A stretch of DNA of 64,000 nucleotides from Micromonospora echinaurantiaca (GTDB taxonomy: Bacteria; Actinomycetota; Actinomycetes; Mycobacteriales; Micromonosporaceae): the NCBI RefSeq assembly GCF_900090235.1, contig NZ_LT607750.1, forward strand, positions 4,579,001 to 4,643,000, given 5' to 3'. Positions 23,465 through 33,154 of this stretch are shown piece after piece. The position numbers were made by a program, and so were the translations under genes. The notes under the pieces were generated by a model. That model did not search any database. It saw only the letters and a program-made list of their open reading frames with translations, and had not been told where the DNA came from. How positions within the stretch are numbered: the stretch's first letter is position 1; each line of letters starts with the position of its first letter.

Positions 23465-23920
23465 ATGCCGTCGTTGAGTATCGAGGTCCGGGCCGCCCGC
23501 TTCGCCGACCTGGACGCCCGCACCTTCCACGACCTGCTGCGGCTGCGCATCGACGTGTTCGTGGTCGAGCAGCGGTGCCCGTACCCGGAACTCGACGGTC
23601 GGGACGTCGAGCCCGGCACCCGGCACCTCTGGCTGGAGCACGACGGGGTGCCGCTGGCGTACCTGCGGATCCTGGCCGACCCGGACGGCGTGGCCCGGAT
23701 CGGCCGGGTGGTGGTGGCGCCGGAGGCCCGCGGCGGCGGCCACGCCGGCCGGCTGATGGCCGCGGCGCTCGCCGAGGTCGGCAACCGGCCCTGCGTGCTG
23801 GAGGCGCAGTCCCATTTGGTCGACTTCTACGCCCGGCACGGCTTCACCGTCAGCGGGCCGGAGTACGTCGAGGACAGCATCCCGCACACCCCGATGCGCC
23901 GGGAGTCGATTGACGGCTGA
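23465..23920 (+). CDS. ElaA-like GNAT acetyltransferase
   Basis: A 151-residue GNAT protein with the ElaA signature: LLRLRIDVFVVEQRCPYPELDGRD followed by ...RHLWL, and an acetyl-CoA loop VVVAPEARGGGHAGRLM. The C-terminal AQSHLVDFYARHGF is the usual ElaA beta-bulge region. Enzyme substrate is unknown. ATG 23465 lies 6 nt after a TAGGAT box. The gene is followed by the second LPMO gene on the same strand 123 bp away, but with its own upstream space. Confidence 0.88.
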   Translation: MPSLSIEVRAARFADLDARTFHDLLRLRIDVFVVEQRCPYPELDGRDVEPGTRHLWLEHDGVPLAYLRILADPDGVARIGRVVVAPEARGGGHAGRLMAAALAEVGNRPCVLEAQSHLVDFYARHGFTVSGPEYVEDSIPHTPMRRESIDG

Positions 23921-24043
23921 CGATCGGTGTGGCAGCCTGCCGGGCAGCGCCACACGAGAGCCACGGGAGCCACGCGAGCGCCGGGAGGGGCAACTCCGGG
24001 CCGTCCGGGCGTCGTCGTCCGACCTCTGCCCTGGGGGCTCCCC

Positions 24044-25126
24044 TTGTCCACTCAGCTCCGAAAACCACGCGTCCTGTGGCTGCTCGCCGTCGCGGCGGCC
24101 GCCGTCCTCCTGCTGACCACGGCGCTGGCCAACCCGGTCTCCGCACACGGCTCCGTGGTCGACCCCGCGTCCCGCAACTACGGCTGCTGGCAGCGCTGGG
24201 GCAGCGACTTCCAGAATCCCCGGATGGCCACCGAGGACCCGATGTGCTGGCAGGCCTGGCAGGCCAATCCGAACGCCATGTGGAACTGGAACGGCCTGTT
24301 CCGCGAAGGCGTCGCCGGCAACCACCAGGCGGCCATCCCGAACGGCCAGCTGTGCAGCGGCGGCCGCACCGAGGGCGGGCGGTACAACGCGCTCGACACG
24401 GTCGGCGCCTGGAAGACCACGCCGGTGTCGAACAGCTTCCGGGTCCGCCTGTACGACCAGGCCAGCCACGGCGCCGACTACATCCGGGTGTACGTGACCC
24501 GGCAGGGCTTCGACGCGCTCACCGAGCCGCTCGGCTGGGACGACCTGGAACTGGTCGGCCAGATCGGCAACACCCCGGCGTCGCAGTGGAAGCCGGAGAC
24601 CAACGGTGTCTCCATCGAGATCCCGGCGAACGCGCCGGGTCGCACCGGCCGGCACATCGTGTACACCATCTGGCAGGCCAGCCACCTCGACCAGTCGTAC
24701 TACCTGTGCAGCGACGTCGACTTCTCCGGTGGCGGCGGGCCCACCACGCCGCCGCCGACCACCCCGCCACCCACCACGCCGCCGCCCACCACTCCCCCGC
24801 CGACCACCCCGCCGCCGGCCGGAGCGTGCACGGCGACGTACCGGGTCACCGGGCAGTGGGCCGGCGGCTTCCAGGGTGAGGTGCAGGTGACCAACGGCGG
24901 ATCGCCGATCAGCGGCTGGTCGGTGACCTGGACGTACGCCGACGGCCAGCAGGTCAGCTCGGCGTGGAACGCCACGGTCGACACCAGCGGAAACCGGATC
25001 GTCGCACGCAACGTCGGATACAACGGCAGCCTCGGCGCCGGGGCGAGCACCACCTTCGGCTTCCTCGGCTCGTGGAACGGCAGCAGCAACACCGCACCGA
25101 TGCTCACCTGCACGACGGGCGGCTGA
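24044..25126 (+). CDS. secreted AA10 lytic polysaccharide monooxygenase with CBM2
   Basis: A 360-residue secreted copper monooxygenase. A long signal peptide ends at NPVSA, giving mature His35 (HGSVVDPASRNYGC); the second copper His is His142 in QASHGADYIRVY. LGWDDLELVGQI is shared with cellulose-active Streptomyces AA10 enzymes. A linker of five PPPTT-like repeats (24748-24820) leads to a C-terminal family 2 carbohydrate-binding module with the Trp residues GQWAGGFQGEV, GWSVTW and GSWNGSS. It probably oxidises cellulose or chitin outside the cell. The start appears to be TTG 24044 behind a G-run; no ATG or GTG lies closer to the signal peptide. A strong terminator follows. Confidence 0.92.
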   Translation: MSTQLRKPRVLWLLAVAAAAVLLLTTALANPVSAHGSVVDPASRNYGCWQRWGSDFQNPRMATEDPMCWQAWQANPNAMWNWNGLFREGVAGNHQAAIPNGQLCSGGRTEGGRYNALDTVGAWKTTPVSNSFRVRLYDQASHGADYIRVYVTRQGFDALTEPLGWDDLELVGQIGNTPASQWKPETNGVSIEIPANAPGRTGRHIVYTIWQASHLDQSYYLCSDVDFSGGGGPTTPPPTTPPPTTPPPTTPPPTTPPPAGACTATYRVTGQWAGGFQGEVQVTNGGSPISGWSVTWTYADGQQVSSAWNATVDTSGNRIVARNVGYNGSLGAGASTTFGFLGSWNGSSNTAPMLTCTTGG

Positions 25127-25129
25127 TCC

Positions 25130-25175
25130 CCGGCCGGGGCCGCGTCCCCCTGCCTCCGGACGCGGCCCCGGCCGG
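25130..25175 (+). terminator. terminator after the CBM2 LPMO gene
   Basis: A perfect 18-bp G+C-only-like stem (25130-25147 with 25158-25175) and a 10-nt loop lie 4 bp after the stop codon. The rest of the gap up to 25306 shows nothing recognisable. Confidence 0.8.
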
Positions 25176-25306
25176 CCAGCGCGGCCCACACCATCGGGCG
25201 CGGTCAGCCGGGCCGGCCGGCCAGCCGGTCGAACCGGAGGTGCGACACCATCGCCGGATCCGGTCCGGGCCGTCGCCCGGCACGCGACGCGGCCGCCGGA
25301 CGGAAC

Positions 25307-26008
25307 TCAGACCAGGCAGTTGACGATGTCGGCGATGGACCGGCGGCGACCGGTGTAGAACGGGATCTCCTCCCGGACGTGCCGGCGGGCGCCCGAGGCA
25401 CGGAGGTCGCGCATCAGGTCGACGATCCGGTGCAGCTCGTCGGCCTCGAAGGCGAGCATCCACTCGTAGTCGCCGAGCGCGAACGAGGCGACCGTGTTGG
25501 CCCGCACGTCCGGGTACCCGCGCGCCATCCGGCCGTGCTCGGCGAGCATCTCGCGCCGCTCCGCGTCCGGCAGCAGGTACCACTCGTAGGAGCGGACGAA
25601 CGGGTAGACGCAGAGGTAGGCGCGGGCCTCCTCGCCGGCCAGGAACGCCGGGATGTGGCTCTTGTTGAACTCGGCCGGCCGGTGCAGCGCCATCTGCGAC
25701 CAGACCGGGGTGAGCGCGCGGCCCAGCGTGGTCCGGCGGAACCGCAGGTACGCGTCCTGGAGCGCGTCGCTGGACTCGGCGTGCCACCAGATCATCAGGT
25801 CCGCGTCGGCGCGCAGCCCGGCCACGTCGTAGGTGCCCCGGATCACCACGTCCTTGCCGGCCAACTCCTCGAAGAGCGCCTCGACCTCGCCGGTGACGTT
25901 GTCCCGCAGCGACGGCAGCGGACTGCTGGCCCGGAACACCGACCACATCGTGTAGCGGATGGTCGCGTTCAGCTCGCGCAGCCGGGCCGCGTTGGTCTGC
26001 TCGGTCAT
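25307..26008 (-). CDS. hemQ: coproheme decarboxylase HemQ
   Basis: A 233-residue chlorite-dismutase-fold enzyme, HemQ/ChdC, which converts coproheme to heme b with peroxide in the last step of the coproporphyrin-dependent route. Segments typical of actinobacterial HemQ are [39 protein letters not shown] and [14 protein letters not shown], the latter carrying the conserved catalytic-region tyrosines. ATG 26008 follows GGAGGG and overlaps the stop of hemY by 4 bp. It is the last gene of hemE-hemY-hemQ, an order shared (from memory) with M. tuberculosis Rv2678c-Rv2676c. Confidence 0.95.
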   Translation of the reverse strand: MTEQTNAARLRELNATIRYTMWSVFRASSPLPSLRDNVTGEVEALFEELAGKDVVIRGTYDVAGLRADADLMIWWHAESSDALQDAYLRFRRTTLGRALTPVWSQMALHRPAEFNKSHIPAFLAGEEARAYLCVYPFVRSYEWYLLPDAERREMLAEHGRMARGYPDVRANTVASFALGDYEWMLAFEADELHRIVDLMRDLRASGARRHVREEIPFYTGRRRSIADIVNCLV

Positions 26009-27414
26009 CTCGCCGATCCCTCCAGTGCTGTGATGATCTCGTCGGCCGCCGTCGCCCCGGAGCGCACGCAGACCGGGATGCCGACCCCGTCGTACGCGGC
26101 GCCGGCCAGCGCCAGGGTGGGGTGCCCCACCCGCAGGGCCGCCCGGGCGGCGGCGACCCGGCCGGCGTGCCCGGGCGTGTACTGGGGCAACGCACCGCCC
26201 CACCGCTGCACGTGCCCGTCCACCGGGGCGGGCAGCGGAACGCCGAGCACCGCCGACAGCTCCCGGTGCACGGTCGCCGCCAGGTCCTCGTCCGTACGCT
26301 GCAGCAACGTCTCCTCGCCGTACCGGCCGACCGAGGCGCGGACCAGCGCCAGCCCGTCCGGCCGGCGCAGGTGCCCCCACTTGGTGGTGAAGAACGTGGA
26401 CGCCTTGATCAGCAACCCCTCGGTGCTCGGCACCAGGAAGCCGGACAGCTCCGGCAGCTCCGGCTCGGGCAGCGCCAGGGTGACCAGCGCGACGCTGGCG
26501 TAGTCCAGCCCGCCGACGGTGTCCGCCAGCTCCGGCGCGGGCCCGGCGAGCAGCCGGGCGGCCGGGCGGGCCGGCACGGCGAGCACCACCGCGTCGACCT
26601 CGACCTGCTCCGCGTCCCGGGTCGGGCCGACGGTCAGCCGCCAGCCGTCCGGCGTCGGGTGCAGCTCGCGGACGGCCGCGTTCCGGCGGAGCGTCGCACC
26701 GCTGGCCCGGGCCGCCGCCTCGACCAGGGTGCCGAGCCCGCCGGCCAGGGTGCCGAAGACCGGGGCGCCGGGTGCGCGCGGCGCGGCGGCCTGCGCGGCC
26801 CGGACGGCGCCGACCAGGGTGTGCTCCACCCGGGCGGCGCGGGCCAGCGCGGGCATCGTGGTGACCAGCGACAGGTCGTCGGCCCGGCCGGCGTACACCC
26901 CGCCCAGCATCGGGTCGACCAGCCGGTCGACCACCTCGTCGCCGAACCGGGACCGGACCAGCGCGCCGACGCTGACGTCGGCGTCCGGACCGAGCAGCGG
27001 ACGGCCCTCGTCCCGGTCGGCCGCCGCGTCCGGTCGGGCCACCGTGGTCACCGTGGCCAGGTCCCCGGGTACGCCGACCAGGGTGCCGCCCGGGATGGGC
27101 CGCAGCTGTCCGGCCAGGGCGAGCGCGGCCCGCCCGACCGTGGGGTGCACGATCCGGTCGGTCAGCCCGAGCCGGCGGACCAGGGCGACCGCGGCGGACT
27201 CGCCGCCGGCCGGGTCGCGCATCAGGAAGGACTCGGCGCCGAACTCCACCGGCTGGCCGGCCAGCTCGCCGGTGCGCAGCTTCCCGCCGAGCGCGCCGGA
27301 CTGCTCGTACACGGTGATCTCGGTGCCGTCCGGGGCGCGGTCGCGCAGCTGGACCGCGGCGGCCAGACCGGCGATCCCGCCGCCCACCACCGCCACCCGC
27401 CACGGCTGCGCCAC
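26005..27414 (-). CDS. hemY: coproporphyrinogen III oxidase / protoporphyrinogen oxidase HemY (CgoX)
   Basis: A 469-residue flavoprotein. The FAD dinucleotide motif is [17 protein letters not shown] at the N-terminus, followed by [22 protein letters not shown], and it ends with a second FAD-binding segment [16 protein letters not shown]. Beside HemQ, the Gram-positive HemY enzyme works on coproporphyrinogen III rather than protoporphyrinogen IX (established for the CPD route). GTG 27414 lies 5 nt after the hemE stop codon, with a GGAG some 9 nt upstream; its end overlaps hemQ by 4 bp, so the three genes form one coupled operon. Confidence 0.93.
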   Translation of the reverse strand: MAQPWRVAVVGGGIAGLAAAVQLRDRAPDGTEITVYEQSGALGGKLRTGELAGQPVEFGAESFLMRDPAGGESAAVALVRRLGLTDRIVHPTVGRAALALAGQLRPIPGGTLVGVPGDLATVTTVARPDAAADRDEGRPLLGPDADVSVGALVRSRFGDEVVDRLVDPMLGGVYAGRADDLSLVTTMPALARAARVEHTLVGAVRAAQAAAPRAPGAPVFGTLAGGLGTLVEAAARASGATLRRNAAVRELHPTPDGWRLTVGPTRDAEQVEVDAVVLAVPARPAARLLAGPAPELADTVGGLDYASVALVTLALPEPELPELSGFLVPSTEGLLIKASTFFTTKWGHLRRPDGLALVRASVGRYGEETLLQRTDEDLAATVHRELSAVLGVPLPAPVDGHVQRWGGALPQYTPGHAGRVAAARAALRVGHPTLALAGAAYDGVGIPVCVRSGATAADEIITALEGSAR

Positions 27415-27419
27415 CGGGC

Positions 27420-28517
27420 TCAGCTCCCGTCGGCCGGGCGTGCGGACAGCTCGTGCACCAGCGCGACCACCCGGGTCAGCACGTCGGGATCGGTCTCCGG
27501 CAGCACGCCGTGGCCGAGGTTGAACACGTGCCCGGGGGCGGCCCGCCCCTCGGTCAGGATCCGCCGCACCTCGGCCTCGACCACCGGCCACGGGGAGAGC
27601 AGCACGGCCGGGTCGAGGTTGCCCTGCACGGCCTTGTCGGGGCCGATCCGCCGGGTCGCGGTGTCCAGCGGCGTACGCCAGTCGACGCCGACCACGTCCG
27701 CGCCGGCCTCGCCCATCGCGGTGAGCAGTTCGGCGGTGCCCACCCCGAAGTGGATCCGCGGCACGCCGGCGTCGGCCAGGCCGGAGAGCACCGCCGTCGA
27801 GTGCGGCAGCACGTAGCGGCGGTAGTCGGCCTCCGACAGCGCGCCGGCCCAGGAGTCGAAGAGCTGCACGGCGGAGACCCCGGCGTCCACCTGGACCCGC
27901 AGGAAGGCCAGGGTCACCTCGGCCAGCCGGGCGCAGAGCGCGTGCCACAGCTCCGGGTCGCCGTACATCAGCGCCTTGGTCTTCGCGTGGGTGCGCGACG
28001 GGCCGCCCTCGACCAGGTAGCTGGCCAGCGTGAACGGCGCCCCGGCGAAGCCGATCAGCGGGGTGTCGCCGAGCTCGGCGACCAGCAACCGGACCGCCTC
28101 GTCCACGTAGGAGACGTCGGCCCGGGTGATCGGGCGGATCCGCTCGACGTCGTCGGCGGTGCGCACCGGCTCGGCCACCACCGGCCCGGTGCCGGGCACG
28201 ATGTCCAGGTCGACCCCGGCGGCGGCGACCGGCACCACGATGTCGCTGAACAGGATGGCGGCGTCCACCCGGTGCCGGCGCACCGGCTGGAGGGTGATCT
28301 CGGCCACCAGCTCGGGGCGGCGGCAGGATTCCAGCATCCCCACGTTGGCCCGGATCTCCCGGTACTCCGGCAGCGACCGGCCGGCCTGACGCATGAACCA
28401 GACCGGGGTGTGCGGGCCCGGCCGGCGCCGGCAGGCCCGGACGAAGGGCGAGTCGGCCGGTCCGCCGGGGCGGGGTGCCTCGTCTCGGGCGGCGGTGCCC
28501 GTGGTGTCGGTGGTCAT
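27420..28517 (-). CDS. hemE: uroporphyrinogen decarboxylase HemE
   Basis: A 365-residue enzyme that removes four carboxyl groups from uroporphyrinogen III to give coproporphyrinogen [19 protein letters not shown] holds the substrate-binding arginines near the N-terminus; [11 protein letters not shown] contains the catalytic Asp; [17 protein letters not shown] and [13 protein letters not shown] are further HemE signatures. ATG 28517 is chosen; an ATG three codons upstream (28526) is equally possible since neither has a good ribosome binding site. It heads the hemE-hemY-hemQ operon and is divergent from the DUF3000 gene. Confidence 0.95.
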   Translation of the reverse strand: MTTDTTGTAARDEAPRPGGPADSPFVRACRRRPGPHTPVWFMRQAGRSLPEYREIRANVGMLESCRRPELVAEITLQPVRRHRVDAAILFSDIVVPVAAAGVDLDIVPGTGPVVAEPVRTADDVERIRPITRADVSYVDEAVRLLVAELGDTPLIGFAGAPFTLASYLVEGGPSRTHAKTKALMYGDPELWHALCARLAEVTLAFLRVQVDAGVSAVQLFDSWAGALSEADYRRYVLPHSTAVLSGLADAGVPRIHFGVGTAELLTAMGEAGADVVGVDWRTPLDTATRRIGPDKAVQGNLDPAVLLSPWPVVEAEVRRILTEGRAAPGHVFNLGHGVLPETDPDVLTRVVALVHELSARPADGS

Positions 28518-28674
28518 CGCGGCCATCGTGCCACGGTGCCCGCTGTCGCCCGCGCCCACCGCCGCCTTTTGTGATGTGGAACGAGGGGGCCGAACGCCTC
28601 TGGTCGGCCGGGCCGGCCCGGTGCGCGGCCGCCCCGCTCGGCGTGCCGTCCCGGTCGTCGGCCGGACGCGGGCA

Positions 28675-28680
28675 TAGGCT
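28675..28680 (+). promoter_or_regulatory. putative -10 box of the DUF3000 gene
   Basis: TAGGCT lies 6 nt before ATG 28687 and there is no ribosome binding site: leaderless arrangement. Confidence 0.45.
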
Positions 28681-28686
28681 GCCGGC

Positions 28687-29259
28687 ATGGCCCCCCCGAT
28701 CGCGCTTCCGGAGACCTTCGCCCGCGCGGTCGCCGGGTTGCGGTCGGCGGCACCCCGGCCCGAGATCGTGCTCGAGGAGGTGGGCGCGCCGCAGCGGCTC
28801 GCCCCGTACGCCTTCGCGCTCTCCGCGGCCGTGCTGCGCGACGGCGACGAGGTGGCCGCCGGGCGGCTGATCCTGCTGCACGACCCGGCCGGCCACGAGG
28901 CCTGGCAGGGGACGCTGCGACTGGTCACCTACGTGACCGCCGAGCTGGAGGTCGACCTGGCGGCCGACCCGCTGCTGCCCGGGGTGGGCTGGACCTGGCT
29001 GACCGACGCCCTGGACGCCCAGGACGCCCGGCACCGGGCGATCGGCGGCACGGTCACCCAGACCATGTCGACCCGGTTCGGCGAGCTGGCTGGCCCGCCT
29101 GCGGCCGGCGACATCGAGATCCGCGCCTCCTGGACGCCGGTGGACGACGACCTGGCCCCGCACCTGCTCGCCTGGTGCGCGCTGCTCGCCTCGACCGCGG
29201 GCCTGCCGCCGCCCGGGGTGACCGCCCTGCCCGAGCGGCGCCCCGCCGGCGCCGCCTGA
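28687..29259 (+). CDS. DUF3000 domain protein
   Basis: A 190-residue protein of the actinobacterial DUF3000 family. Recognisable parts are [64 protein letters not shown] and [16 protein letters not shown]. It is cytoplasmic, its function unknown. Homologues sit beside hemE and RNase D genes in actinobacteria (Rv2680 in M. tuberculosis, from memory), as here, where hemE is divergent and RNase D lies 2.5 kb downstream. It ends at a hairpin facing a convergent gene. Confidence 0.88.
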   Translation: MAPPIALPETFARAVAGLRSAAPRPEIVLEEVGAPQRLAPYAFALSAAVLRDGDEVAAGRLILLHDPAGHEAWQGTLRLVTYVTAELEVDLAADPLLPGVGWTWLTDALDAQDARHRAIGGTVTQTMSTRFGELAGPPAAGDIEIRASWTPVDDDLAPHLLAWCALLASTAGLPPPGVTALPERRPAGAA

Positions 29260-29265
29260 CCCCGC

Positions 29266-29302
29266 CGGTCGTGGCGTGCGGCGCACCGCAGGCCCACGAC
29301 CG
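29266..29302. terminator. hairpin between convergent genes
   Basis: Nine-bp arms (29266-29274 and 29294-29302) plus an inner CGTGCG/CGCAC pairing lie between the DUF3000 gene and the opposite-strand coiled-coil protein gene. Confidence 0.6.
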
Positions 29303-29326
29303 ACGTGCCGGGTCAGACCCGCCGGG

Positions 29327-30115
29327 TCAGAGGTAGTCCTCGGCCTCGTTGCAGACCTTGTCCAGGCCCTTGTTGGCCTTGTCGAAGGCGGCACGGTTGC
29401 CGGTGGCGGCCGCGTTCAGCGCGGTGGTGAGCTTGTCCAGGCAGGTCGCGATGATCTTCTTCTGCCGGGCCTGCTCGTCGCGGTCGTTACGGGTGCCGGT
29501 CAGGTCCTGCTCGGTGTCGGCCAGCTTGTCCTGCACGCTCTGCAGGTCGGCCTTGAGCTTCTCGATCTCCGTGGCGTTCGCCGCGATGGTGCCGTCCCGC
29601 TGGCTGACCTGGCTGGCCATCTGCTTCTCGGTCCGGTCCAGCTTGCCGCTGGTGGTGACGAAGAGGCCGGTCATCACCCCGCCGAGGACGAAGAGCAGGC
29701 CGGCCACCACGGCCAGGACCAGCACGGTGCGCCCCTTCGCGGCGGCCGGTGCGGCGCCGTACGGCGGCACCGAACCGGGCGGCCCGGACATCGGCGGGCC
29801 GGACATGGGCGGGCCGGACATCGGCGGGCCGGACATCGGCGGCGCGGACATCGGCTGGCCGTACCCCGGCCCGGAGGCGGCCGGCGCGGCGGCCGGGCCG
29901 CCGTAGGACGCGCCGGTCGGGGCGTACCCGGTCGGGGCGGGAGCGGTGGCGGGCGGCGCCGGGGGCGTGGACTGCGGAACGCCGGCGTACTGCTGCGGCG
30001 CGGGCTGGCCGGCGCCGTACACGGTGCCGCCCGCGGGCGGCTGACCGGGCGCGGCCGGCGGCTGCGGCGGGTACGGCGGCGGGTAGCCGCCCGGCCCGGT
30101 CGGTGGCTGGGACAT
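29327..30115 (-). CDS. Pro-rich membrane protein with coiled coil
   Basis: A 262-residue protein in three parts. The first 125 residues are Pro/Gly/Ala-rich and hold PPYPPQPP and a run of four MSGPP units. One transmembrane helix follows (VLVLAVVAGLLFVLGGVMTGLFV). The outer part is a long coiled coil (EIEKLKADLQSVQDKLADTEQ), ending in a small helical domain with two cysteines (ATCLDKL and KVCNEAEDYL) that could form a disulfide. Function unknown; the Pro-rich tail resembles those of actinobacterial envelope proteins that bind partners near the division or growth zone. It follows the protease gene on the same strand with an 84-bp gap. Confidence 0.7.
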   Translation of the reverse strand: MSQPPTGPGGYPPPYPPQPPAAPGQPPAGGTVYGAGQPAPQQYAGVPQSTPPAPPATAPAPTGYAPTGASYGGPAAAPAASGPGYGQPMSAPPMSGPPMSGPPMSGPPMSGPPGSVPPYGAAPAAAKGRTVLVLAVVAGLLFVLGGVMTGLFVTTSGKLDRTEKQMASQVSQRDGTIAANATEIEKLKADLQSVQDKLADTEQDLTGTRNDRDEQARQKKIIATCLDKLTTALNAAATGNRAAFDKANKGLDKVCNEAEDYL

Positions 30116-30199
30116 CTCTGCTCTTCCTCCAGGTGCGCGTGGTCCGGGCAGGGTGGGCCCGCCGGACCGGGATCGGTACGGGTCGGTGGCTGACCGGGG

Positions 30200-31585
30200 T
30201 CAGCAGATCTTGAAGCCGTCGCAGGCGGTCTTGATCGGTACGGCGAGACCGATGCCCTCGGCGTCCCGGGCCTTGGCGGTGGCGATGCCGACCACCTGCT
30301 TGCTGCCGTTGACCACCGGGCCGCCGGAGTTGCCGGGGTTGATCGGCGCGTCGAACTGGATCACCGGGCCGTCGCCGCCCTCGGCCTTGCGGAACGCGCT
30401 CACCACACCGGTGGTGACGCTGTCCTCCAGCCCGAGCGGGGCGCCGACCACGACGATCTGCTGGCCGGACTTCACCGCGGCGGGGGCCGCCACCAGCCCG
30501 GTGAACTTGCTGGTGGTGCGCAGGTGGGCGATGTCGTTGGCCTCGTCGACCTTGACGATGGTGGCGGGGAAACGCTGGTCGGTGCGCTCCAGGAAGACCT
30601 CCCGGCCACCGCCGTCCCAGACCGCCTCCACCACGTGGAAGTTGGTGAACAGGTTCGTGCCGCCGCCGGCGGCCGGCTTGCCGATCGCGAACGCGGTGCC
30701 GGTGAACTGACCGGCCCGCACCCGGAACACGCTGGGCAGCACCGCGCTGGCGACCGCCTCCGGGTTGAACGCGGCACCGGCCTGCTTCTCCAGCGCTCCC
30801 GCCCGCTGCTCCAGCCCGTCGAACCGGGTGCCGTCGGCGGCCTGGGCGCTGTCCAGCCGGCGCCCGGTGTCGCCGAGCCGGTCGGAGAGCAGGTGGATCT
30901 GGATCGCCTGGACGATGGTCGCCACGGCCAGCACGGCCACCAGCACCGCGAGCGTGATGGTGCGCCAGCGGCCTGGGCGGGGAGCGGCCGGGACCGCCCC
31001 CGACCAGGCATCGCCGCCGGCGGTCGGCAGGCCCGACGATCCGGCCGGCGGGTAGGTCGGGCCGGCGGCGGGCGGGTAGGCAGGTCCGGCCGGCGGCGGG
31101 TAGCCCGCTCCGGCGGGCGGATAGGTCGGCGTCGGCGGGTTGCCCGGGCCGGCCGCCGGCGGCTGACCGGGCGCGGCGGCCGACGAGGTGCCCGGCGAGC
31201 TGCCGGCGCCGCCGGCCGGCGGATAGCCGGACCGGGTGCCGGGACCGGCGGCCGGCGAAGGGCCGGTGGTCGGCGGGTAGCTGGGCGGGGTGCCGGGGCT
31301 GCCGGCCGGCGGATGGCCGGGCGCGGCGGCGGGCGGGTAGGCCGGGCTGGCGGCCGGCGGCGCACCGGCCGATCGGCCCCACTGCCCCTGCTGCGGCGGG
31401 GACCAACCGCCCCCGGCCGGCGGGGCGGCCGGCTGACCCGCGGGGTACGCCGCGGCGGGCGGCCGGGGCGGCTCGACCCGGGGCGGCAGTGGGCCGGGCC
31501 GGCCGTAACTCCCGTCCGGCGGCGCGCCGCCCGAGCCGTCGCCCCCCGCCGGTCCGGTACCCGCCGACCCGTAGCCCGCAGTCAT
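30200..31585 (-). CDS. membrane-anchored trypsin-like serine protease
   Basis: A 461-residue protein. About 215 N-terminal residues are Pro/Ala/Gly-rich with repeated AYPPA and TYPPAG units; then one membrane helix (TITLAVLVAVLAVATIVQAI), a short coiled segment, and an extracytoplasmic trypsin-like domain. The catalytic triad is visible: His in TNFHVVEAV, Asp in EANDIAHLRT, and Ser in NPGNSGGPVV. There is no PDZ domain after it, unlike HtrA. Function is presumably envelope protein quality control. ATG 31585 is chosen over an upstream start since the leader MRVSQPGRR... has no ribosome binding site. The 84-bp gap to the next gene suggests an operon of two. Confidence 0.85.
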   Translation of the reverse strand: MTAGYGSAGTGPAGGDGSGGAPPDGSYGRPGPLPPRVEPPRPPAAAYPAGQPAAPPAGGGWSPPQQGQWGRSAGAPPAASPAYPPAAAPGHPPAGSPGTPPSYPPTTGPSPAAGPGTRSGYPPAGGAGSSPGTSSAAAPGQPPAAGPGNPPTPTYPPAGAGYPPPAGPAYPPAAGPTYPPAGSSGLPTAGGDAWSGAVPAAPRPGRWRTITLAVLVAVLAVATIVQAIQIHLLSDRLGDTGRRLDSAQAADGTRFDGLEQRAGALEKQAGAAFNPEAVASAVLPSVFRVRAGQFTGTAFAIGKPAAGGGTNLFTNFHVVEAVWDGGGREVFLERTDQRFPATIVKVDEANDIAHLRTTSKFTGLVAAPAAVKSGQQIVVVGAPLGLEDSVTTGVVSAFRKAEGGDGPVIQFDAPINPGNSGGPVVNGSKQVVGIATAKARDAEGIGLAVPIKTACDGFKIC

Positions 31586-31785
31586 GTTCGCCACGCCCTC
31601 CCCCGTAGCCGCCCCCAGTGGCCGCCGCCCCGGCTGGGAAACACGCACCAGCGGGGCGGCCGGATGGACCGTACCTGCGCGATCGGGGTTTGTCTTCCCC
31701 GATGTCCGGCCCGTCGGGACGCCTGAGGGTCACCTGACCGACACACGCCGGACCCCGGCTGCACCCGCGGAATCCGGTGGCGCAC

Positions 31786-31791
31786 TAGGGT
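31786..31791 (+). promoter_or_regulatory. putative -10 box of the RNase D gene
   Basis: TAGGGT followed by 6 nt and GTG 31798, with no ribosome binding site. Confidence 0.45.
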
Positions 31792-31797
31792 TGTCAG

Positions 31798-33129
31798 GTG
31801 ACCGACGAACCACCCCTGCGCCGTCGGGCCGCCGAAAGCCGTACGGGAAACGCACCGCACGACCCGCCGTCGGCCCGGCCGGAGCCGGCGGACGCGGGAG
31901 ACGACCCGACCGCCGGCGGGCCCGTACCGCTGACCGCTCCGCGGGAGGGCACCCCTGAGCCGGTGGCCACGCAGCGCGAGCTTGACGAGGTCGTGGCCCG
32001 TTTCGCGGCGGGCACCGGCCCGGTCGCCCTGGACGCCGAGCGCGCCTCGGGCTACCGCTACAGCCAGCGTGCCTACCTGGTCCAGTTGCGCCGTGCCGGC
32101 GCCGGCACGGCGCTGGTCGACCCGCTGCCGCTGCCCGACCTGACCGCCCTCGACGAGGTCATCGGCGAGGCCGAATGGGTGCTGCACGCGGCCAGCCAGG
32201 ACCTGCCCTGCCTGGCCGAGCTCGGGTTGCGTCCGCGCCGGCTCTTCGACACGGAACTGGCCGCCCGGCTGGCCGGATTCGAGCGGGTCGGCCTGGCCGC
32301 ACTGACCGAGCAGCTACTCGGGTTCAGCCTGGAGAAGCACCACTCGGCAGCCGACTGGTCGACCCGGCCGCTGCCGGAGTCGTGGCTGACCTACGCCGCG
32401 CTCGACGTGGAACTGCTCACCGACCTGCGCGACGCGCTCGACGCGGAGCTGACCCGGCAGGGCAAGAGCGAGTGGGCGGCCGAGGAGTTCGCCGCGCTGG
32501 TGCGCACGGGCGCCCGGCCGCCGCGGGTGCGCGCCGAGCCCTGGCGGCGCACCTCCGGCATCCACCGGGTACGCGGCGCGCGGGCGCAGGCCCGGGTCCG
32601 CTCGATGTGGTACGCCCGGGACCAGATCGCGGCCCGGCGGGACGCGGCTCCGGGCCGGGTGCTGCCGGATTCGGCGATCATCGCGGCGGCCGAGCTGGAC
32701 CCGAAGGACGAGCAGACCCTGCTCACCCTGCCCGGCTTCGGCGGCCGCTCGGTACGCCGACTGGCCCGCACCTGGCTGGCGGCGCTGGACGACGCCCGCC
32801 AGTTGCCGGACGACGCGCTGCCGGTGACGCCGGCGGCCGAGGGCCCGCCGCCGCCGCACCGCTGGGCGGAACGGGACCCGGTGGCGGCGGCCCGGCTGGT
32901 TCGGTGCCGGGAGGTGGTGACCCGGGTCGCCGGCGAGCACAACCTGCCGCCGGAGAACCTGATCGCCCCGGACTCGGTGCGCCGGCTGGCCTGGGTCCCG
33001 CCGGAGGAGATCACCGAGCAGGCGGTGGCGGACACGCTGCGCGGCTTCAACGCCCGCGAGTGGCAGATCCGCCTCCTCCTCCCCGCCCTCGCCGAAGCCC
33101 TCCAACCCCCACCCCCCACCACCCCCTAA
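31798..33129 (+). CDS. rnd: ribonuclease D (HRDC domain)
   Basis: A 443-residue 3'-5' exoribonuclease. An acidic, Pro-rich N-terminus of about 55 residues precedes the DEDDy domain: ExoI VALDAERASG (Asp79, Glu81), ExoII LHAASQDLPCL, ExoIII YAALDVELLTDL. An HRDC domain follows, then a second helical domain typical of RNase D. It trims RNA 3' ends, including tRNA and other stable RNAs. The protein is encoded beside DUF3000 and the heme genes, as in M. tuberculosis (Rv2681, from memory). GTG 31798 is preceded by a leaderless-type promoter box. The C-terminus is Pro-rich. Confidence 0.9.
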   Translation: MTDEPPLRRRAAESRTGNAPHDPPSARPEPADAGDDPTAGGPVPLTAPREGTPEPVATQRELDEVVARFAAGTGPVALDAERASGYRYSQRAYLVQLRRAGAGTALVDPLPLPDLTALDEVIGEAEWVLHAASQDLPCLAELGLRPRRLFDTELAARLAGFERVGLAALTEQLLGFSLEKHHSAADWSTRPLPESWLTYAALDVELLTDLRDALDAELTRQGKSEWAAEEFAALVRTGARPPRVRAEPWRRTSGIHRVRGARAQARVRSMWYARDQIAARRDAAPGRVLPDSAIIAAAELDPKDEQTLLTLPGFGGRSVRRLARTWLAALDDARQLPDDALPVTPAAEGPPPPHRWAERDPVAAARLVRCREVVTRVAGEHNLPPENLIAPDSVRRLAWVPPEEITEQAVADTLRGFNAREWQIRLLLPALAEALQPPPPTTP

Positions 33130-33154
33130 CCCCCGGCCCCCCGGCCCGACCGGC

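Noticed and set aside
24748..24820. Short regular DNA repeats that look CRISPR-like
   Set aside because: They encode the PPPTT linker of the LPMO; the unit is 15-18 bp without spacers of unique sequence.
26005..29394. A 1129-codon minus-strand frame that would fuse hemY to sequence across hemE and DUF3000
   Set aside because: Only the hemY part has family motifs; upstream of GTG 27414 the translation is Arg/Pro/Gly-rich and lies out of frame with hemE.
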